Below are positions 31,940-40,988 of a stretch of 64,000 nt of DNA, piece after piece. Where the stretch lies: NCBI GenBank assembly GCA_937892915.1, contig CALBIC010000136.1:16512-80511 (forward strand), in the 5' to 3' direction. Numbering within the stretch: the stretch's first letter is position 1; every line of letters begins with the position of its first letter. A program made the position numbers and the translations under genes. This DNA comes from UBA5972 sp002430125. GTDB lineage: Bacteria > Pseudomonadota > Alphaproteobacteria > Rhodobacterales > Rhodobacteraceae. The notes under the pieces are model-generated. The model made no database searches. It had not been told where the DNA came from and was given only the letters and a program-made list of their open reading frames with translations.

Positions 31940-34894
31940 TTATTCCCCTTCAATGCCAAGCGCGTCGTTCACCAGCGCGGCTTGTTGTAATTTGTGTTGT
32001 GATGCCAGGCCCGTTGCCGGTGAAGCGGCGGCGGAGCGGCCTGTATAGACCGGGCGTTTGGTTTTCGCCTCGATCCGGCCAAGGATCCATTCGATATTGG
32101 GTTCAACAAAGCTCCAGCCGCCCTGGTTTTTCGGCTCTTCCTGACACCAGATGACTTCGGCGTTCTTGAACCGGCTGAGTTCTTTTGACATCGACATGGC
32201 CGGGAAGGGATAGAACTGTTCCAGACGCAGAATGTAGACGTCGGTCAATGCGGCGGCGTCGCGGGCTTCCAGGAGGTCAAAGTAGACTTTGCCCGAACAG
32301 ACCACCACGCGGCAGATATCATCGTCGCCTTTCAGGATAGTTTCCGAGTTACCCTTTTGCGCATCATCCCACAGAACCCGGTGGAAAGACGAACCGGTCG
32401 CAAGGTCTTCGATGTTGGAGATCGCCATTTTGTGACGTAACAGGGATTTCGGTGTCATCAGGATCAGTGGTTTGCGAAAACTGCGATGCAACTGGCGGCG
32501 CAGGATGTGGAAATAGTTCGACGGCGTGGTGCAGTTGGCGACGATCCAGTTATCCTCGGCTGACATTTGCAGAAAGCGTTCCAGTTTGGCGCTGGAATGT
32601 TCCGGCCCCTGCCCTTCGTAACCATGCGGTAGCAGCAGCACGAGGCCGGACATCCGCAGCCATTTGCGTTCGCCGGAACTGATGAACTGGTCGATCATGA
32701 TCTGCGCACCATTGGCGAAATCGCCGAACTGTGCCTCCCACAATGTCAGGGCGTTGGGTTCGGCAAGCGAGTAGCCGTATTCAAACCCCAGCACCGCATA
32801 TTCCGACAGCATGCTGTCGATCACGTCATACTTGGCCTGACCCTCGCGGATGTTGTTCAGCGGATAATACCGCGCCTCGGTTTCCTGATCTATAAAGGCG
32901 GAATGGCGTTGGCTGAAGGTGCCGCGGATGCTGTCCTGCCCGGCAAGGCGGACGGGGTAACCTTCAAGCAGCAGCGATCCAAAAGCCAGCGCCTCGGCAG
33001 TGGCCCAGTCAATGCCTTTACCCGATGCCAGCATTGCCTGCTTGGTTTCCAGTTGGCGGGTGACCGTGCGGTGCAAGTTAAAACCTTCGGGCGCTTGGGT
33101 CAGCGCGGCACCGACAGCCTGCAAATCGGGCATATCGACGGACGTAGCGCCGCGTTGGTATTCGCCCTTCTTTTTGTCCAGGTGCGACCAGCGACCGTCC
33201 AGCCAATCGGCCTTGTTAGGGCGGTATTCTTTGCCTGCCTCAAATTCTTCGTTCAGATGCGCCTGAAATGCGGCCTTCATATCCTCGATCTCGCCTTCGG
33301 GGATCAGACCGTCAGCAATCAGACGTTCGGTATATAATTGCAGCGTGGTTTTGTGGGTTTTAATGTTCTGATACATCAACGGGTTGGTGAACATCGGCTC
33401 GTCGCCTTCGTTGTGACCAAAACGGCGATAACAAAAGATGTCGAGCACGACGTCCTTGTGGAACAGTTGCCGGAACTCGGTGGCGACGCGAGCGGCGTGG
33501 ACCACGGCTTCGGGATCGTCACCATTGACGTGGAAAATCGGCGCTTCGACCATCAGCGCGATATCGGTCGGATAGGGCGACGAGCGGCTGAAATGCGGCG
33601 CGGTGGTAAAGCCAATCTGGTTGTTGACGATGACGTGCATGGTGCCGCCGGTGCGGTGCCCGACAAGACCCGACAAGCCGAAACATTCCGCAATAACCCC
33701 CTGACCGGCAAATGCGGCATCGCCATGCAGCAGGATCGGCAGAACGCGGGTGCGGTCTGTGTCGCCGATCTGGGTCTGTTTGGCGCGAACTTTGCCCAGA
33801 ACGACGGGGTTCACCGCCTCAAGATGGCTGGGATTAGCGGTCAGTGACAGGTGGACTTTGTTGCCGTCAAATTCGCGGTCGGACGAAGCCCCAAGGTGGT
33901 ATTTCACATCCCCCGAGCCTTCGACATCAGTGGGCTTGAAACTGCCGCCCTGAAACTCGTTAAAGATCGCGCGGTAAGGTTTGGCCATCACATTGGCCAG
34001 CACGGAAAGTCGGCCACGATGTGGCATGCCGATAACGATGTCCTGCACCCCCATGGCGCCGCCACGTTTGATGATCTGTTCCATCGCCGGGATCAGCGCC
34101 TCGCCGCCATCAAGACCGAAACGCTTGGTGCCCATATACTTGACATGGAGGAATTTCTCAAAGCCCTCGGCCTCGACCAGTTTGTTCAGGATCGCCTTGC
34201 GGCCCTCGCGGGTAAAGGCGATTTCTTTGCCATAACCTTCGATGCGTTCCTTCAGCCATCCGGCTTGTTCAGGGTCGGAAATATGCATGTATTGCAGCGC
34301 GAAAGTGCCGCAATAAGTGCGGCGCACGATGGCAAGGATTTCGCGCATCGAGGCGACTTGCAGGCCCAACACATTGTCGATGAAGATCGGGCGATCCATA
34401 TCCTGTTCGGTAAAGCCATAGGACTTCGGATCAAGTTCCGGGTGCTTGTTGGTGTCGGTCATCTTGAGCGGGTCAAGATCGGCTGCCAGATGGCCCCGGA
34501 CACGGTAGGCGCGGATCAGCATCAGGGCGCGCAGGCTGTCCAGAACCGCCTGCTGCATCTGGGCGTCGGTCAGGGTGACGCCCTTTTCCTCGGCCTTGGC
34601 CTTGATCCTTTCGGCAGCCTTGGCGGGTTCGGCTGGCCACTGGCCGTCAAGGGCAGCGGTCAGATCATCGGATGGCTGCGGCGGCCAGTCGGCGCGCTGC
34701 CACGAGGCCCCGGCGGCCTCGGTCTTGACGTCGGCGTCGCTGTCACCCAGCGCTTTGAACCAAGCCTGCCAGCTTGCATCAACCGCGTTGGGGTCGGTGG
34801 CATAACGGGCATAAAGCTGCTCGATATAATCAGCGTTATGCCCTTGCAGGAAGCTTGAGGCGTGGAACTGGGTGTTGGGGGATTGTTCGGTCAT
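31940..34894 (-). CDS. sucA: 2-oxoglutarate dehydrogenase E1
   Basis: A 984-residue thiamine diphosphate enzyme, decarboxylating 2-oxoglutarate and transferring the succinyl group to SucB. The N-terminus has the typical LQGHNADYIEQLYARYATDPNAVDASWQAWF. Then come the family's GMPHRGRLSVLANVM, the thiamine-binding GDAAFAGQGV...NNQIGFTT, GDDPEAVVHAARVA, RRFGHNEGDEP, and the C-terminal QEEPKNQGGWSF. Length and motifs are complete. Its 3' end is separated from sucB by 4 bases, and its ATG overlaps the stop of the small DUF805-like gene by 4 bases, an insertion in an otherwise standard suc operon. Confidence 0.96.
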   Translation of the reverse strand: MTEQSPNTQFHASSFLQGHNADYIEQLYARYATDPNAVDASWQAWFKALGDSDADVKTEAAGASWQRADWPPQPSDDLTAALDGQWPAEPAKAAERIKAKAEEKGVTLTDAQMQQAVLDSLRALMLIRAYRVRGHLAADLDPLKMTDTNKHPELDPKSYGFTEQDMDRPIFIDNVLGLQVASMREILAIVRRTYCGTFALQYMHISDPEQAGWLKERIEGYGKEIAFTREGRKAILNKLVEAEGFEKFLHVKYMGTKRFGLDGGEALIPAMEQIIKRGGAMGVQDIVIGMPHRGRLSVLANVMAKPYRAIFNEFQGGSFKPTDVEGSGDVKYHLGASSDREFDGNKVHLSLTANPSHLEAVNPVVLGKVRAKQTQIGDTDRTRVLPILLHGDAAFAGQGVIAECFGLSGLVGHRTGGTMHVIVNNQIGFTTAPHFSRSSPYPTDIALMVEAPIFHVNGDDPEAVVHAARVATEFRQLFHKDVVLDIFCYRRFGHNEGDEPMFTNPLMYQNIKTHKTTLQLYTERLIADGLIPEGEIEDMKAAFQAHLNEEFEAGKEYRPNKADWLDGRWSHLDKKKGEYQRGATSVDMPDLQAVGAALTQAPEGFNLHRTVTRQLETKQAMLASGKGIDWATAEALAFGSLLLEGYPVRLAGQDSIRGTFSQRHSAFIDQETEARYYPLNNIREGQAKYDVIDSMLSEYAVLGFEYGYSLAEPNALTLWEAQFGDFANGAQIMIDQFISSGERKWLRMSGLVLLLPHGYEGQGPEHSSAKLERFLQMSAEDNWIVANCTTPSNYFHILRRQLHRSFRKPLILMTPKSLLRHKMAISNIEDLATGSSFHRVLWDDAQKGNSETILKGDDDICRVVVCSGKVYFDLLEARDAAALTDVYILRLEQFYPFPAMSMSKELSRFKNAEVIWCQEEPKNQGGWSFVEPNIEWILGRIEAKTKRPVYTGRSAAASPATGLASQHKLQQAALVNDALGIEGE

Positions 34895-35409
34895 GGAAGG
34901 GTCTCCACCGTTGGATCATTGTCAGTCGGAAAAGTAAGAACAGAAAATAGTGCAGCAAAGCCGGGCACCGCCGTGAACGGCAGCGCCAGCGCAATCATGA
35001 TTCCTGAAAAAGCATAGATGGCGCCCGGCAGAAAAGGGTGATGTTGTGCGGTTCCCATGCCGGAGGGAATACCAACCAGCGTTATGAGAAAAAGGTATGT
35101 CAGGACGCATATAACCGGGAACCACAAGTAAAGCCCAGATTGATTCGCATCCCGAAGCCTTCGTCGCGCGGCGCTGGACAAAGGCAGGGCGCAAACGGCT
35201 GTAAAGGCGAAAGCCAGAACATGGAATAAATTTTCAATGGACGTCAATCGCAGTTCATGCACGATACTTCCGAAACCAGGTCCGACAGCGAGCCAGAAAA
35301 CGAACGAGAATACTACACTTGTGAACCACCAGAGTTCATTTGAGTCCGCCCGGCCCGAGAAGGTCACGGATTTCCGCACACGAGTAGTCATGGCCTCTAT
35401 CGGTCCCAT
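34891..35409 (-). CDS. DUF805-like inner-membrane protein inserted in the suc operon
   Basis: 172 residues from the ATG at 35409; a second ATG at 35391 (MTTRVRK) is an alternative. The N-terminal FSGRADSNELWWFTSVVF matches the F.GR..R.eyW.f signature of DUF805 proteins, followed by four hydrophobic helices. Members are small inner-membrane proteins of unknown role. Its stop overlaps the sucA start by 4 bases, so it is co-transcribed and coupled to it. The composition is more A/T-rich than in sucA and sucD, which fits a later insertion. Confidence 0.82.
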   Translation of the reverse strand: MGPIEAMTTRVRKSVTFSGRADSNELWWFTSVVFSFVFWLAVGPGFGSIVHELRLTSIENLFHVLAFAFTAVCALPLSSAARRRLRDANQSGLYLWFPVICVLTYLFLITLVGIPSGMGTAQHHPFLPGAIYAFSGIMIALALPFTAVPGFAALFSVLTFPTDNDPTVETLP

Positions 35410-35519
35410 CGTTAAATCAATCCTCCGGCCCGGCGGACACGCCCCATGGTCGGGCGCGGCCCTGTGTGGTTGAAACTGGCGGTGTCGGGTTTCACGTTTG
35501 TCTTGTCCTTGCGGTGGAG

Positions 35520-35540
35520 GCCCCGGCGCATGGCCGGGGC
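35520..35540 (-). other. GC-rich hairpin after sucD
   Basis: An 8-bp perfect stem (GCCCCGGC with GCCGGGGC) and a 5-base loop, 11 bases beyond the sucD stop on the reverse strand. No strong T-run follows, so it may protect the sucD message end or weaken read-through rather than fully terminate before the DUF805-sucA genes. Confidence 0.55.
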
Positions 35541-35550
35541 TGCGTTGGGG

Positions 35551-36432
35551 TCAGCCAATCGCCTTAAGCACAGCCTCACCCAGACCGGCGGGGCTTTCGG
35601 CGACGACGATACCGGCGCGGCGCATGGCGTCGATCTTGCTTTCAGCGTCGCCCTTGCCACCGGCGACAATCGCACCGGCATGGCCCATGCGACGGCCCGC
35701 AGGGGCGGTGCGGCCAGCGATGAAACCGGCGGTGGGTTTCCAGCGGCCTCGCTTCTTTTCATCCGCCAGAAATTGTGCGGCTTCTTCTTCGGCGGACCCG
35801 CCGATTTCGCCGATCATGATGATCGAATGAGTGTCAGGATCGCCCAGAAACCATTCCAGCACGTCGATATGTTCGGTGCCTTTGATCGGATCACCGCCGA
35901 TGCCTACACAGGTCGATTGGCCTAGGCCGATGGCAGTGGTCTGGCCCACGGCTTCGTAAGTTAAGGTGCCCGAGCGGCTGACCACGCCGACCGAGCCGGG
36001 TTTGTGGATATGGCCCGGCATGATGCCGATTTTGCATTGACCAGGGGTGATGACGCCGGGGCAGTTGGGGCCGATCAGCCGGGATTTGGAGCCATCCAGC
36101 GCCCGTTTAACCCGCATCATGTCCAGCACTGGAATGCCTTCGGTGATACAGACGATCAGTTCCATTTCAGCGTCAATCGCCTCCAGAATCGCATCGGCGG
36201 CGAACGGTGGCGGCACGTAAATCGCGGTGGCGTTGGCTTGGGTCACGGCGCGGGCTTCGGCCACGGTGTTGAAGATCGGCAGGCCAATATGTTCGCCGCC
36301 GCCCTTGCCCGGCGTTACGCCACCGACCATTTTAGTACCGTATTCAATGGCCTGTTGGCTGTGGAACGTCCCTTGCGAGCCGGTAAGACCCTGACAGATA
36401 ACGCGGGTTTGTTTGTTGACGAGTACGGCCAT
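35551..36432 (-). CDS. sucD: Succinyl-CoA synthetase alpha subunit
   Basis: 293 residues. The CoA-binding Rossmann part has VICQGLTGSQGTFHSQQAIEYGT and GGVTPGKGGGEHIGLPIF. The ligase part has GPNCPGVITPGQCKIGIMPGHIHKPG and VGVVSRSGTLTYE, and the phosphorylated histidine lies in RMGHAGAIVAGGKG. With SucC it makes ATP or GTP from succinyl-CoA. It is separated from sucC by two unrelated genes, which is unusual, since the subunits are normally adjacent. Confidence 0.96.
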   Translation of the reverse strand: MAVLVNKQTRVICQGLTGSQGTFHSQQAIEYGTKMVGGVTPGKGGGEHIGLPIFNTVAEARAVTQANATAIYVPPPFAADAILEAIDAEMELIVCITEGIPVLDMMRVKRALDGSKSRLIGPNCPGVITPGQCKIGIMPGHIHKPGSVGVVSRSGTLTYEAVGQTTAIGLGQSTCVGIGGDPIKGTEHIDVLEWFLGDPDTHSIIMIGEIGGSAEEEAAQFLADEKKRGRWKPTAGFIAGRTAPAGRRMGHAGAIVAGGKGDAESKIDAMRRAGIVVAESPAGLGEAVLKAIG

Positions 36433-36447
36433 TGTTTTTCCTGTGTT

Positions 36448-37236
36448 TTAAGCTGCGCGATATAACAGCGCGTTAATATTGTCGTCAAAAGGCAGACGGA
36501 TCGGATTCAGCAAGCGCACCGTCAGCCCTGCCTTTTTGGCGATGGCATCAAGATCAGCGGTGGTGAAATAATTGACGTGATCGGGATAGCGAAAGCCGAC
36601 CCATTTGCGCCCCGTGACACGCCGGTTGACCGAGCCATAGTTTGGCACCAGTACATAGATCGCGCCGGTCGGTTTTAGCGCGCGTGCTGCCCCTTGCAGC
36701 GCGGTCAGAGGGTGTTCTTCGTGTTCCAGATAGCTGCTCATCACGATGCCATCGAAAAAGTCGGGTTCAAATTCGCGGATCGCGGTGGCTCCGGGGCCAA
36801 AGATGCAAAAGCCGCCTTGGGCGCGCATGTTGGTGTGGGCCCGTTTGGCCAGTTCTTTTGAGATTTCGATGCCGTAAAGGGTAAAGCCGTCGAACCGGTC
36901 CTGCGCGCCACCACAGCCAATATCCAGAACCTTGCCGCCACCAAACCACGCGCGGTATTTGTCCTCGGTGGATTTGCGAAACCATGTGTGGCGGAACCGG
37001 GTTGCGACATCCAGACGGTAAGCAACCGGGCTTTCATCCAAGCGCCGTTCGTGTTCGGTTACATAGGTTTTTTTTAGCCAGGCAAAATCCTGTTCCAGCG
37101 CGCCGTAACCGGGTGGGTTTTTAAGGTAGACATGGCCGCAATCAACGCATTGCTCGACTGACCAATGGTCGCGCGAATAGTCCTCGAGTTTGGTCGAGGC
37201 TGGTGCGTTGCAGATTGGGCAGGGGCGGATGGTCAT
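36448..37236 (-). CDS. Class I SAM-dependent methyltransferase with N-terminal zinc-ribbon-like motif
   Basis: 262 residues. The N-terminus has two CxxC pairs (CPICNAPAS and CVDCGHVYL), as in the Zn-binding methyltransferases of sugar or lipid modification. The SAM motif I is KVLDIGCGGAQDRFDG, followed by LYGIEISKELAKRA; a later block is DGIVMSSYLEHEEHPLTALQGAARALKPTGAIYVLVPNYGS. The substrate is unknown. Its start overlaps the stop of the 166-residue gene by 4 bases, and sucD begins 15 bases after it. Both are therefore embedded in the TCA operon without an obvious functional link. Confidence 0.85.
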   Translation of the reverse strand: MTIRPCPICNAPASTKLEDYSRDHWSVEQCVDCGHVYLKNPPGYGALEQDFAWLKKTYVTEHERRLDESPVAYRLDVATRFRHTWFRKSTEDKYRAWFGGGKVLDIGCGGAQDRFDGFTLYGIEISKELAKRAHTNMRAQGGFCIFGPGATAIREFEPDFFDGIVMSSYLEHEEHPLTALQGAARALKPTGAIYVLVPNYGSVNRRVTGRKWVGFRYPDHVNYFTTADLDAIAKKAGLTVRLLNPIRLPFDDNINALLYRAA

Positions 37237-37733
37237 GTATCTACGGCTTTTTGATCATTTGTTGGCAGTTGGTTTGCGACTGCGCCGATGTAAGAAGCGG
37301 CGAGCGCACCAATTGCAAATTCTCTTGGACTGTGATCAGACGTCACTACAATTTTGCCTGCAAATATGGCCTCTCGCCCTTTGTAAGGATTAGATGAGTC
37401 TTCGGGTTTTTCCCAAACAACTACAATCTCGCGCGCATGTACTAACGTACCCAGTACGTCAAATAGGTTGCCTTTTGGGGCCGCGCAGGTTGAAGCTGGC
37501 CAAAGTGGATCAATGAAAATGGTGGCTGACTTTAGGTTGTGCCACTCCATTACTCGTCGTCCATGAAAGGCGAACGACAAGATATCCGAAAGAATTTGGT
37601 CTTTGACCAGTTCTTTTAGGCTTCGGTCCGTGGGAAGTATCGCCGAACAAGCCAAACATAGCCGGACCGCACATTCTTGTGCCAAGCGTCCACTATGATG
37701 ATCAAGCCAGTCCTGTGGGGCGATCTGTGGCAC
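37233..37733 (-). CDS. Unknown protein inserted between sucC and sucD
   Basis: 166 residues from a GTG at 37733, 4 bases after the sucC stop. I do not recognise a family. The text includes ECAVRLCLACSAILPTDRSL, KDQILSDILSFAFHGRRVMEW, and GTLVHAREIVVVWEKPED. No signal peptide or membrane helix is seen; one hydrophobic patch (GALAASYIGAVANQL) near the end. Base composition is clearly more A/T-rich than sucC, suggesting a later arrival. It is translationally coupled to the methyltransferase gene, so the two probably entered together. Confidence 0.6.
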   Translation of the reverse strand: MPQIAPQDWLDHHSGRLAQECAVRLCLACSAILPTDRSLKELVKDQILSDILSFAFHGRRVMEWHNLKSATIFIDPLWPASTCAAPKGNLFDVLGTLVHAREIVVVWEKPEDSSNPYKGREAIFAGKIVVTSDHSPREFAIGALAASYIGAVANQLPTNDQKAVDT

Positions 37734-37737
37734 CTTG

Positions 37738-38931
37738 TTACCCCCGAACCGCCTTCACGATCTTCTGTGCAGCATCGCCCAGATCATCGGCGGCGATCAC
37801 GTTGAGGCCAGAGTTGCGGATGATGTCTTTGCCGAGTTCGACATTGGTGCCTTCCAGACGCACGACCAGCGGCACTATCAGGCCGACCTCTTTCACTGCG
37901 GCAACCACGCCCTCGGCGATGACGTCGCAGCGCATGATGCCGCCGAAGATGTTTACAAGGATGCCTTTGACCTGTGGGTCCGAGGTGATGATCTTGAACG
38001 CTTCGGTCACTTTTTCTTTGGTGGCACCGCCGCCGACATCCAGAAAGTTAGCCGGTTCCGAGCCGTAAAGTTTGATGATGTCCATCGTGGCCATCGCAAG
38101 GCCTGCGCCGTTGACCATGCAACCGATTTCGCCATCGAGCGCGATATAGTTGAGGTCAAACTTGCTGGCGGCCAGTTCTTTGGGGTCTTCTTCGGTTTCA
38201 TCTCGCAGCGCCAGAATATCCGGCTGGCGGTACATGGCGTTGGAATCAAAACTCATCTTGGCATCGAGGCATTTCAGATCACCCTTGTCGGTGACGATCA
38301 GCGGGTTAATCTCCAACATCTCCATGTCACGCTCTAGGAACATCTTATAAAGCTGGCCGATCAGTTTGACGCATTGCTTGACTTGCGCGCCCTTCAGGCC
38401 CAGCGCGAAAGCCACGCGGCGGCCGTGGAAATCGGACAGGCCCGAGGCCGGGTCGATGGAAAATGACAGGATTTTTTCAGGCCGGTTGGCGGCGACTTCT
38501 TCGATATCCATGCCGCCCTCGGTGGAACAGACAAAGGCCACGCGACTGGTTTGGCGATCGACCAACAGGGCCAGATAAAGTTCGGTTTCAATGCCGGAAC
38601 CGTCTTCGATATAGACGCGGTTGACTTGTTTGCCCGCCGGGCCGGTCTGGTGGGTCACCAGCGTACGACCCAGCATTTTTTCGGCCTCGGCAGCGGCTTC
38701 GGCAACCGATTTTGTCAGGCGCACGCCGCCTTTTTCGCCAGCTTCGGCTTCTTTAAAGGAGCCTTTACCGCGGCCACCGGCGTGGATTTGCGCCTTGACC
38801 ACCCATAAAGGCCCATCAATTTCACCGGCCAGTGACTTGGCGTCGGCAGCGTTCAGGACCACCCGGCCATCTGAAACCGGCGCGCCATATTCGCGCAAAA
38901 GACGTTTAGCCTGATATTCGTGGATGTTCAT
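37738..38931 (-). CDS. sucC: Succinyl-CoA synthetase beta subunit
   Basis: A 397-residue ATP-grasp subunit. The N-terminus MNIHEYQAKRLLREYGAPV is standard, with VVKAQIHAGGRGKG for nucleotide binding, ERDMEMLEINPLIVTDKG, NGAGLAMATMDIIKLYG, and VNIFGGIMRCDVIAEG. First gene of the suc block, with a long leader containing a pair of TGTGATCACA operators about 110-140 bases upstream. It makes the active synthetase with SucD. Confidence 0.96.
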   Translation of the reverse strand: MNIHEYQAKRLLREYGAPVSDGRVVLNAADAKSLAGEIDGPLWVVKAQIHAGGRGKGSFKEAEAGEKGGVRLTKSVAEAAAEAEKMLGRTLVTHQTGPAGKQVNRVYIEDGSGIETELYLALLVDRQTSRVAFVCSTEGGMDIEEVAANRPEKILSFSIDPASGLSDFHGRRVAFALGLKGAQVKQCVKLIGQLYKMFLERDMEMLEINPLIVTDKGDLKCLDAKMSFDSNAMYRQPDILALRDETEEDPKELAASKFDLNYIALDGEIGCMVNGAGLAMATMDIIKLYGSEPANFLDVGGGATKEKVTEAFKIITSDPQVKGILVNIFGGIMRCDVIAEGVVAAVKEVGLIVPLVVRLEGTNVELGKDIIRNSGLNVIAADDLGDAAQKIVKAVRG

Positions 38932-39035
38932 GTGTGTGATCCTGCTGGCTGCTTGAATTGCCCTTAACTGTCACAGCAAAGGGTTTAACAAAAGCAAAAG
39001 CATTGCAACTTATCGTCATTCGGCAAAAATAGCCG

Positions 39036-39074
39036 ATTTTGTGATCACAGGTGGGATTAGTGTGATCACAAAAT
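39036..39074. promoter_or_regulatory. Double palindromic operator upstream of sucC
   Basis: A perfect inverted repeat with 14-base arms (ATTTTGTGATCACA at 39036-39049 and TGTGATCACAAAAT at 39061-39074), each arm itself carrying the 10-bp palindrome TGTGATCACA. The palindrome centres are 21 bases apart, two helical turns, so two dimers could bind one face. It lies about 105 bases before the sucC start, where a promoter is expected. The same palindrome stands before the GntR gene at 28512. Confidence 0.75.
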
Positions 39075-39219
39075 TTCCCGCGGCGGTATTCAACGGTATA
39101 CATTCAGGGCGATTAGCAGTGGCGCACCCATAAAGCCTTGTGCTGCAGCAAACGCGCCACAGGAAAGCCGCGCAATTCAGCCTGTAGATAGCGACAGTTT
39201 GAACCCAATTGCAGCGTGG

Positions 39220-39699
39220 CTAGGTGATCTCGACCTCGGCCCAGGTTTCAAAACACATACGATCACACAGCGATTGTACGCCAATGGTGGCGCGACCACC
39301 GATGCCAGCGGGGTCGCCGAACACTTCGGCAATCAGGTCTGAACAGCCGCTGGAAACCAAGTGAACATCGCAAAAATCAGGCTCGCAGGCGACAAAACAC
39401 AGGCAGCGGATCAGGCCTTTGACACGCTCCAAATCGCCGAGCGCGTATTTCATGCCCGCGATCATGTTAATGCCGGTCTGGCGGGCTGCCTGATAGCCTT
39501 GTTCGACCGTGACGGTGCTGCCGACCCTACCGGGATGCAGAACCTCGCCGTTCCTAACCGGTGTGTGGCCGGAAAGAAAAAGCACATTGCCGACGATATG
39601 GTGGGGTTTCATTTTGCCGTAGGTCGTACCGTAATAGGGTCCGGTGGCGAAATCCGGCAGGTCGATACCCATCTGACCGAGGCGTTCTTCGATGCGCAT
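39220..39699 (-). CDS. RidA-family (YjgF/UK114) protein
   Basis: A 159-residue member of the enamine/imine deaminase family that detoxifies 2-aminoacrylate. The family pattern is seen in NVLFLSGHTPVRNGEVLHPGRVGS, QAARQTGINMIAGMKYALGDLERVKG and the end VFGDPAGIGGRATIGVQSL. The usual short C-terminal segment carries CDRMCFETWAEVEI. It is longer than the typical 125-130 residues because of an N-terminal 25-residue extension (RLGQMGIDLPDFATGPYYG). It lies between mdh and sucC on the same strand, but a terminator separates it from mdh. Confidence 0.88.
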   Translation of the reverse strand: MRIEERLGQMGIDLPDFATGPYYGTTYGKMKPHHIVGNVLFLSGHTPVRNGEVLHPGRVGSTVTVEQGYQAARQTGINMIAGMKYALGDLERVKGLIRCLCFVACEPDFCDVHLVSSGCSDLIAEVFGDPAGIGGRATIGVQSLCDRMCFETWAEVEIT

Positions 39700-39815
39700 T
39701 TCAGGTTCCCTTTGCGTCAGTAATCTTTGAGGGACTATGTCGGATAATTCCTGAAAGGCAATTGGAACATGAAAGGCAGCCAGTCAGGCAAACCGATACT
39801 TCAGATGCCCAAAAA

Positions 39816-39841
39816 AAATGAGCGCCCAAAGGCGCCCATTT
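39816..39841 (-). terminator. Intrinsic terminator of mdh
   Basis: On the reverse strand, an 11-bp stem (AAATGGGCGCC with GGCGCTCATTT, one G-U pair) and a 4-base loop, followed by a T-run of five or more. It starts 22 bases beyond the mdh stop. Strong rho-independent terminator, separating mdh from ridA. Confidence 0.85.
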
Positions 39842-39862
39842 GTTGCTTTTAACGTAAGACAA

Positions 39863-40825
39863 TCAGTTCAATGACGGGTCGATATCCTTGCAGGCCTTGA
39901 CCAGGTCCTTGACCGCATTCACCGACTTTTCGAACATTGCACGTTCATCTTTGTCCAGCGCAATCTCGATCACCTTTTCAACGCCACCGGCACCGATCAC
40001 GGTGGGCACGCCCACATAGGTGTTTTTCAAGCCATAAGCGCCGTCAACATTGGCGGCACAGGGCAGAACGCGTTTCTGGTCTTTCAGGTACGCTTCGGCC
40101 ATTTCAATGGCGGATGCAGCAGGGGCATAAAAGGCCGAGCCGGTTTTCAGCAGACCAACGATTTCTGCACCACCGTCGCGGGTACGCTGGATGATGGCGT
40201 CAAGCTTGTCCTGGGTTGTCCAGCCCATTTTCACCAGATCCGGCAAGGGAATGCCACCAACGGTCGAATAGCGCGGCAGCGGCACCATAGTGTCGCCGTG
40301 ACCACCCAGAACGAAGGCAGAAACGTCACGCGCGGACACGCCGAATTCTTCGGACAGGAAATGCCGGAACCGGCCACTGTCCAGCACACCGGCCATACCG
40401 CAGACCATATTCGCAGGCAGGCCCGAGAATTGTTGCAACGCCCAGACCATCGCATCCAGCGGGTTGGTGATGCAGATCACGAATGCGTTCGGGGCATGTT
40501 TGGCAATGCCCTCGCCGACGGATTTCATGACTTTCAGGTTGATGCCCAACAGGTCATCGCGGCTCATTCCGGGTTTGCGGGGAATGCCGGCGGTGACGAT
40601 GCAAACATCGGCACCGGCAATATCAGCGTAATCAGTTGTGCCGCTTAACGCCGCGTCAAAGCGCGAGATCGAGCCGCTTTCCGCGATATCCAGCGCCTTG
40701 CCTTGCGGCACGCCATCCGCGATGTCGAAAATCACTATATCGCCAAGTTCCTTGGTGGCCGCCAGATGGGCCAATGTACCGCCGATTTGACCGGCCCCGA
40801 TCAGTGCGATCTTTGCTCTTGCCAT
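39863..40825 (-). CDS. mdh: Malate dehydrogenase
   Basis: A 320-residue LDH-like NAD-dependent malate dehydrogenase. The NAD-binding start is KIALIGAGQIGGTLAHLA, substrate residues are in CIVTAGIPRKPGMSRDDLL (Arg pair), and catalytic Asp/His lie in LDSGRFRHFLSEEF and VLGGHGDTMVPL. It oxidises malate to oxaloacetate. Monocistronic by its terminator; the TSUP gene diverges from it across 163 bases, which should hold both promoters. Confidence 0.96.
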   Translation of the reverse strand: MARAKIALIGAGQIGGTLAHLAATKELGDIVIFDIADGVPQGKALDIAESGSISRFDAALSGTTDYADIAGADVCIVTAGIPRKPGMSRDDLLGINLKVMKSVGEGIAKHAPNAFVICITNPLDAMVWALQQFSGLPANMVCGMAGVLDSGRFRHFLSEEFGVSARDVSAFVLGGHGDTMVPLPRYSTVGGIPLPDLVKMGWTTQDKLDAIIQRTRDGGAEIVGLLKTGSAFYAPAASAIEMAEAYLKDQKRVLPCAANVDGAYGLKNTYVGVPTVIGAGGVEKVIEIALDKDERAMFEKSVNAVKDLVKACKDIDPSLN

Positions 40826-40988
40826 TTGATATATCTCCGATGGGATTGAAAATCTGGCGCTTGCGTATCCTTATAAGGTGTGTTCTGCAAGATCAAAGAC
40901 AGGGTGTTATCCTGCGGTCAAAGTGGACGGTATACCGTTGTGTTCCGAATAAGCGCCGAAAAACCAGACGATTAGCCGGGATTGTGCA

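Noticed and set aside
33851..34858. A 335-codon open frame opposite sucA
   Set aside because: Antisense to a certain gene in every codon; repeated for several TCA genes (30715-31788, 29265-29867), all without domain or ribosome site.
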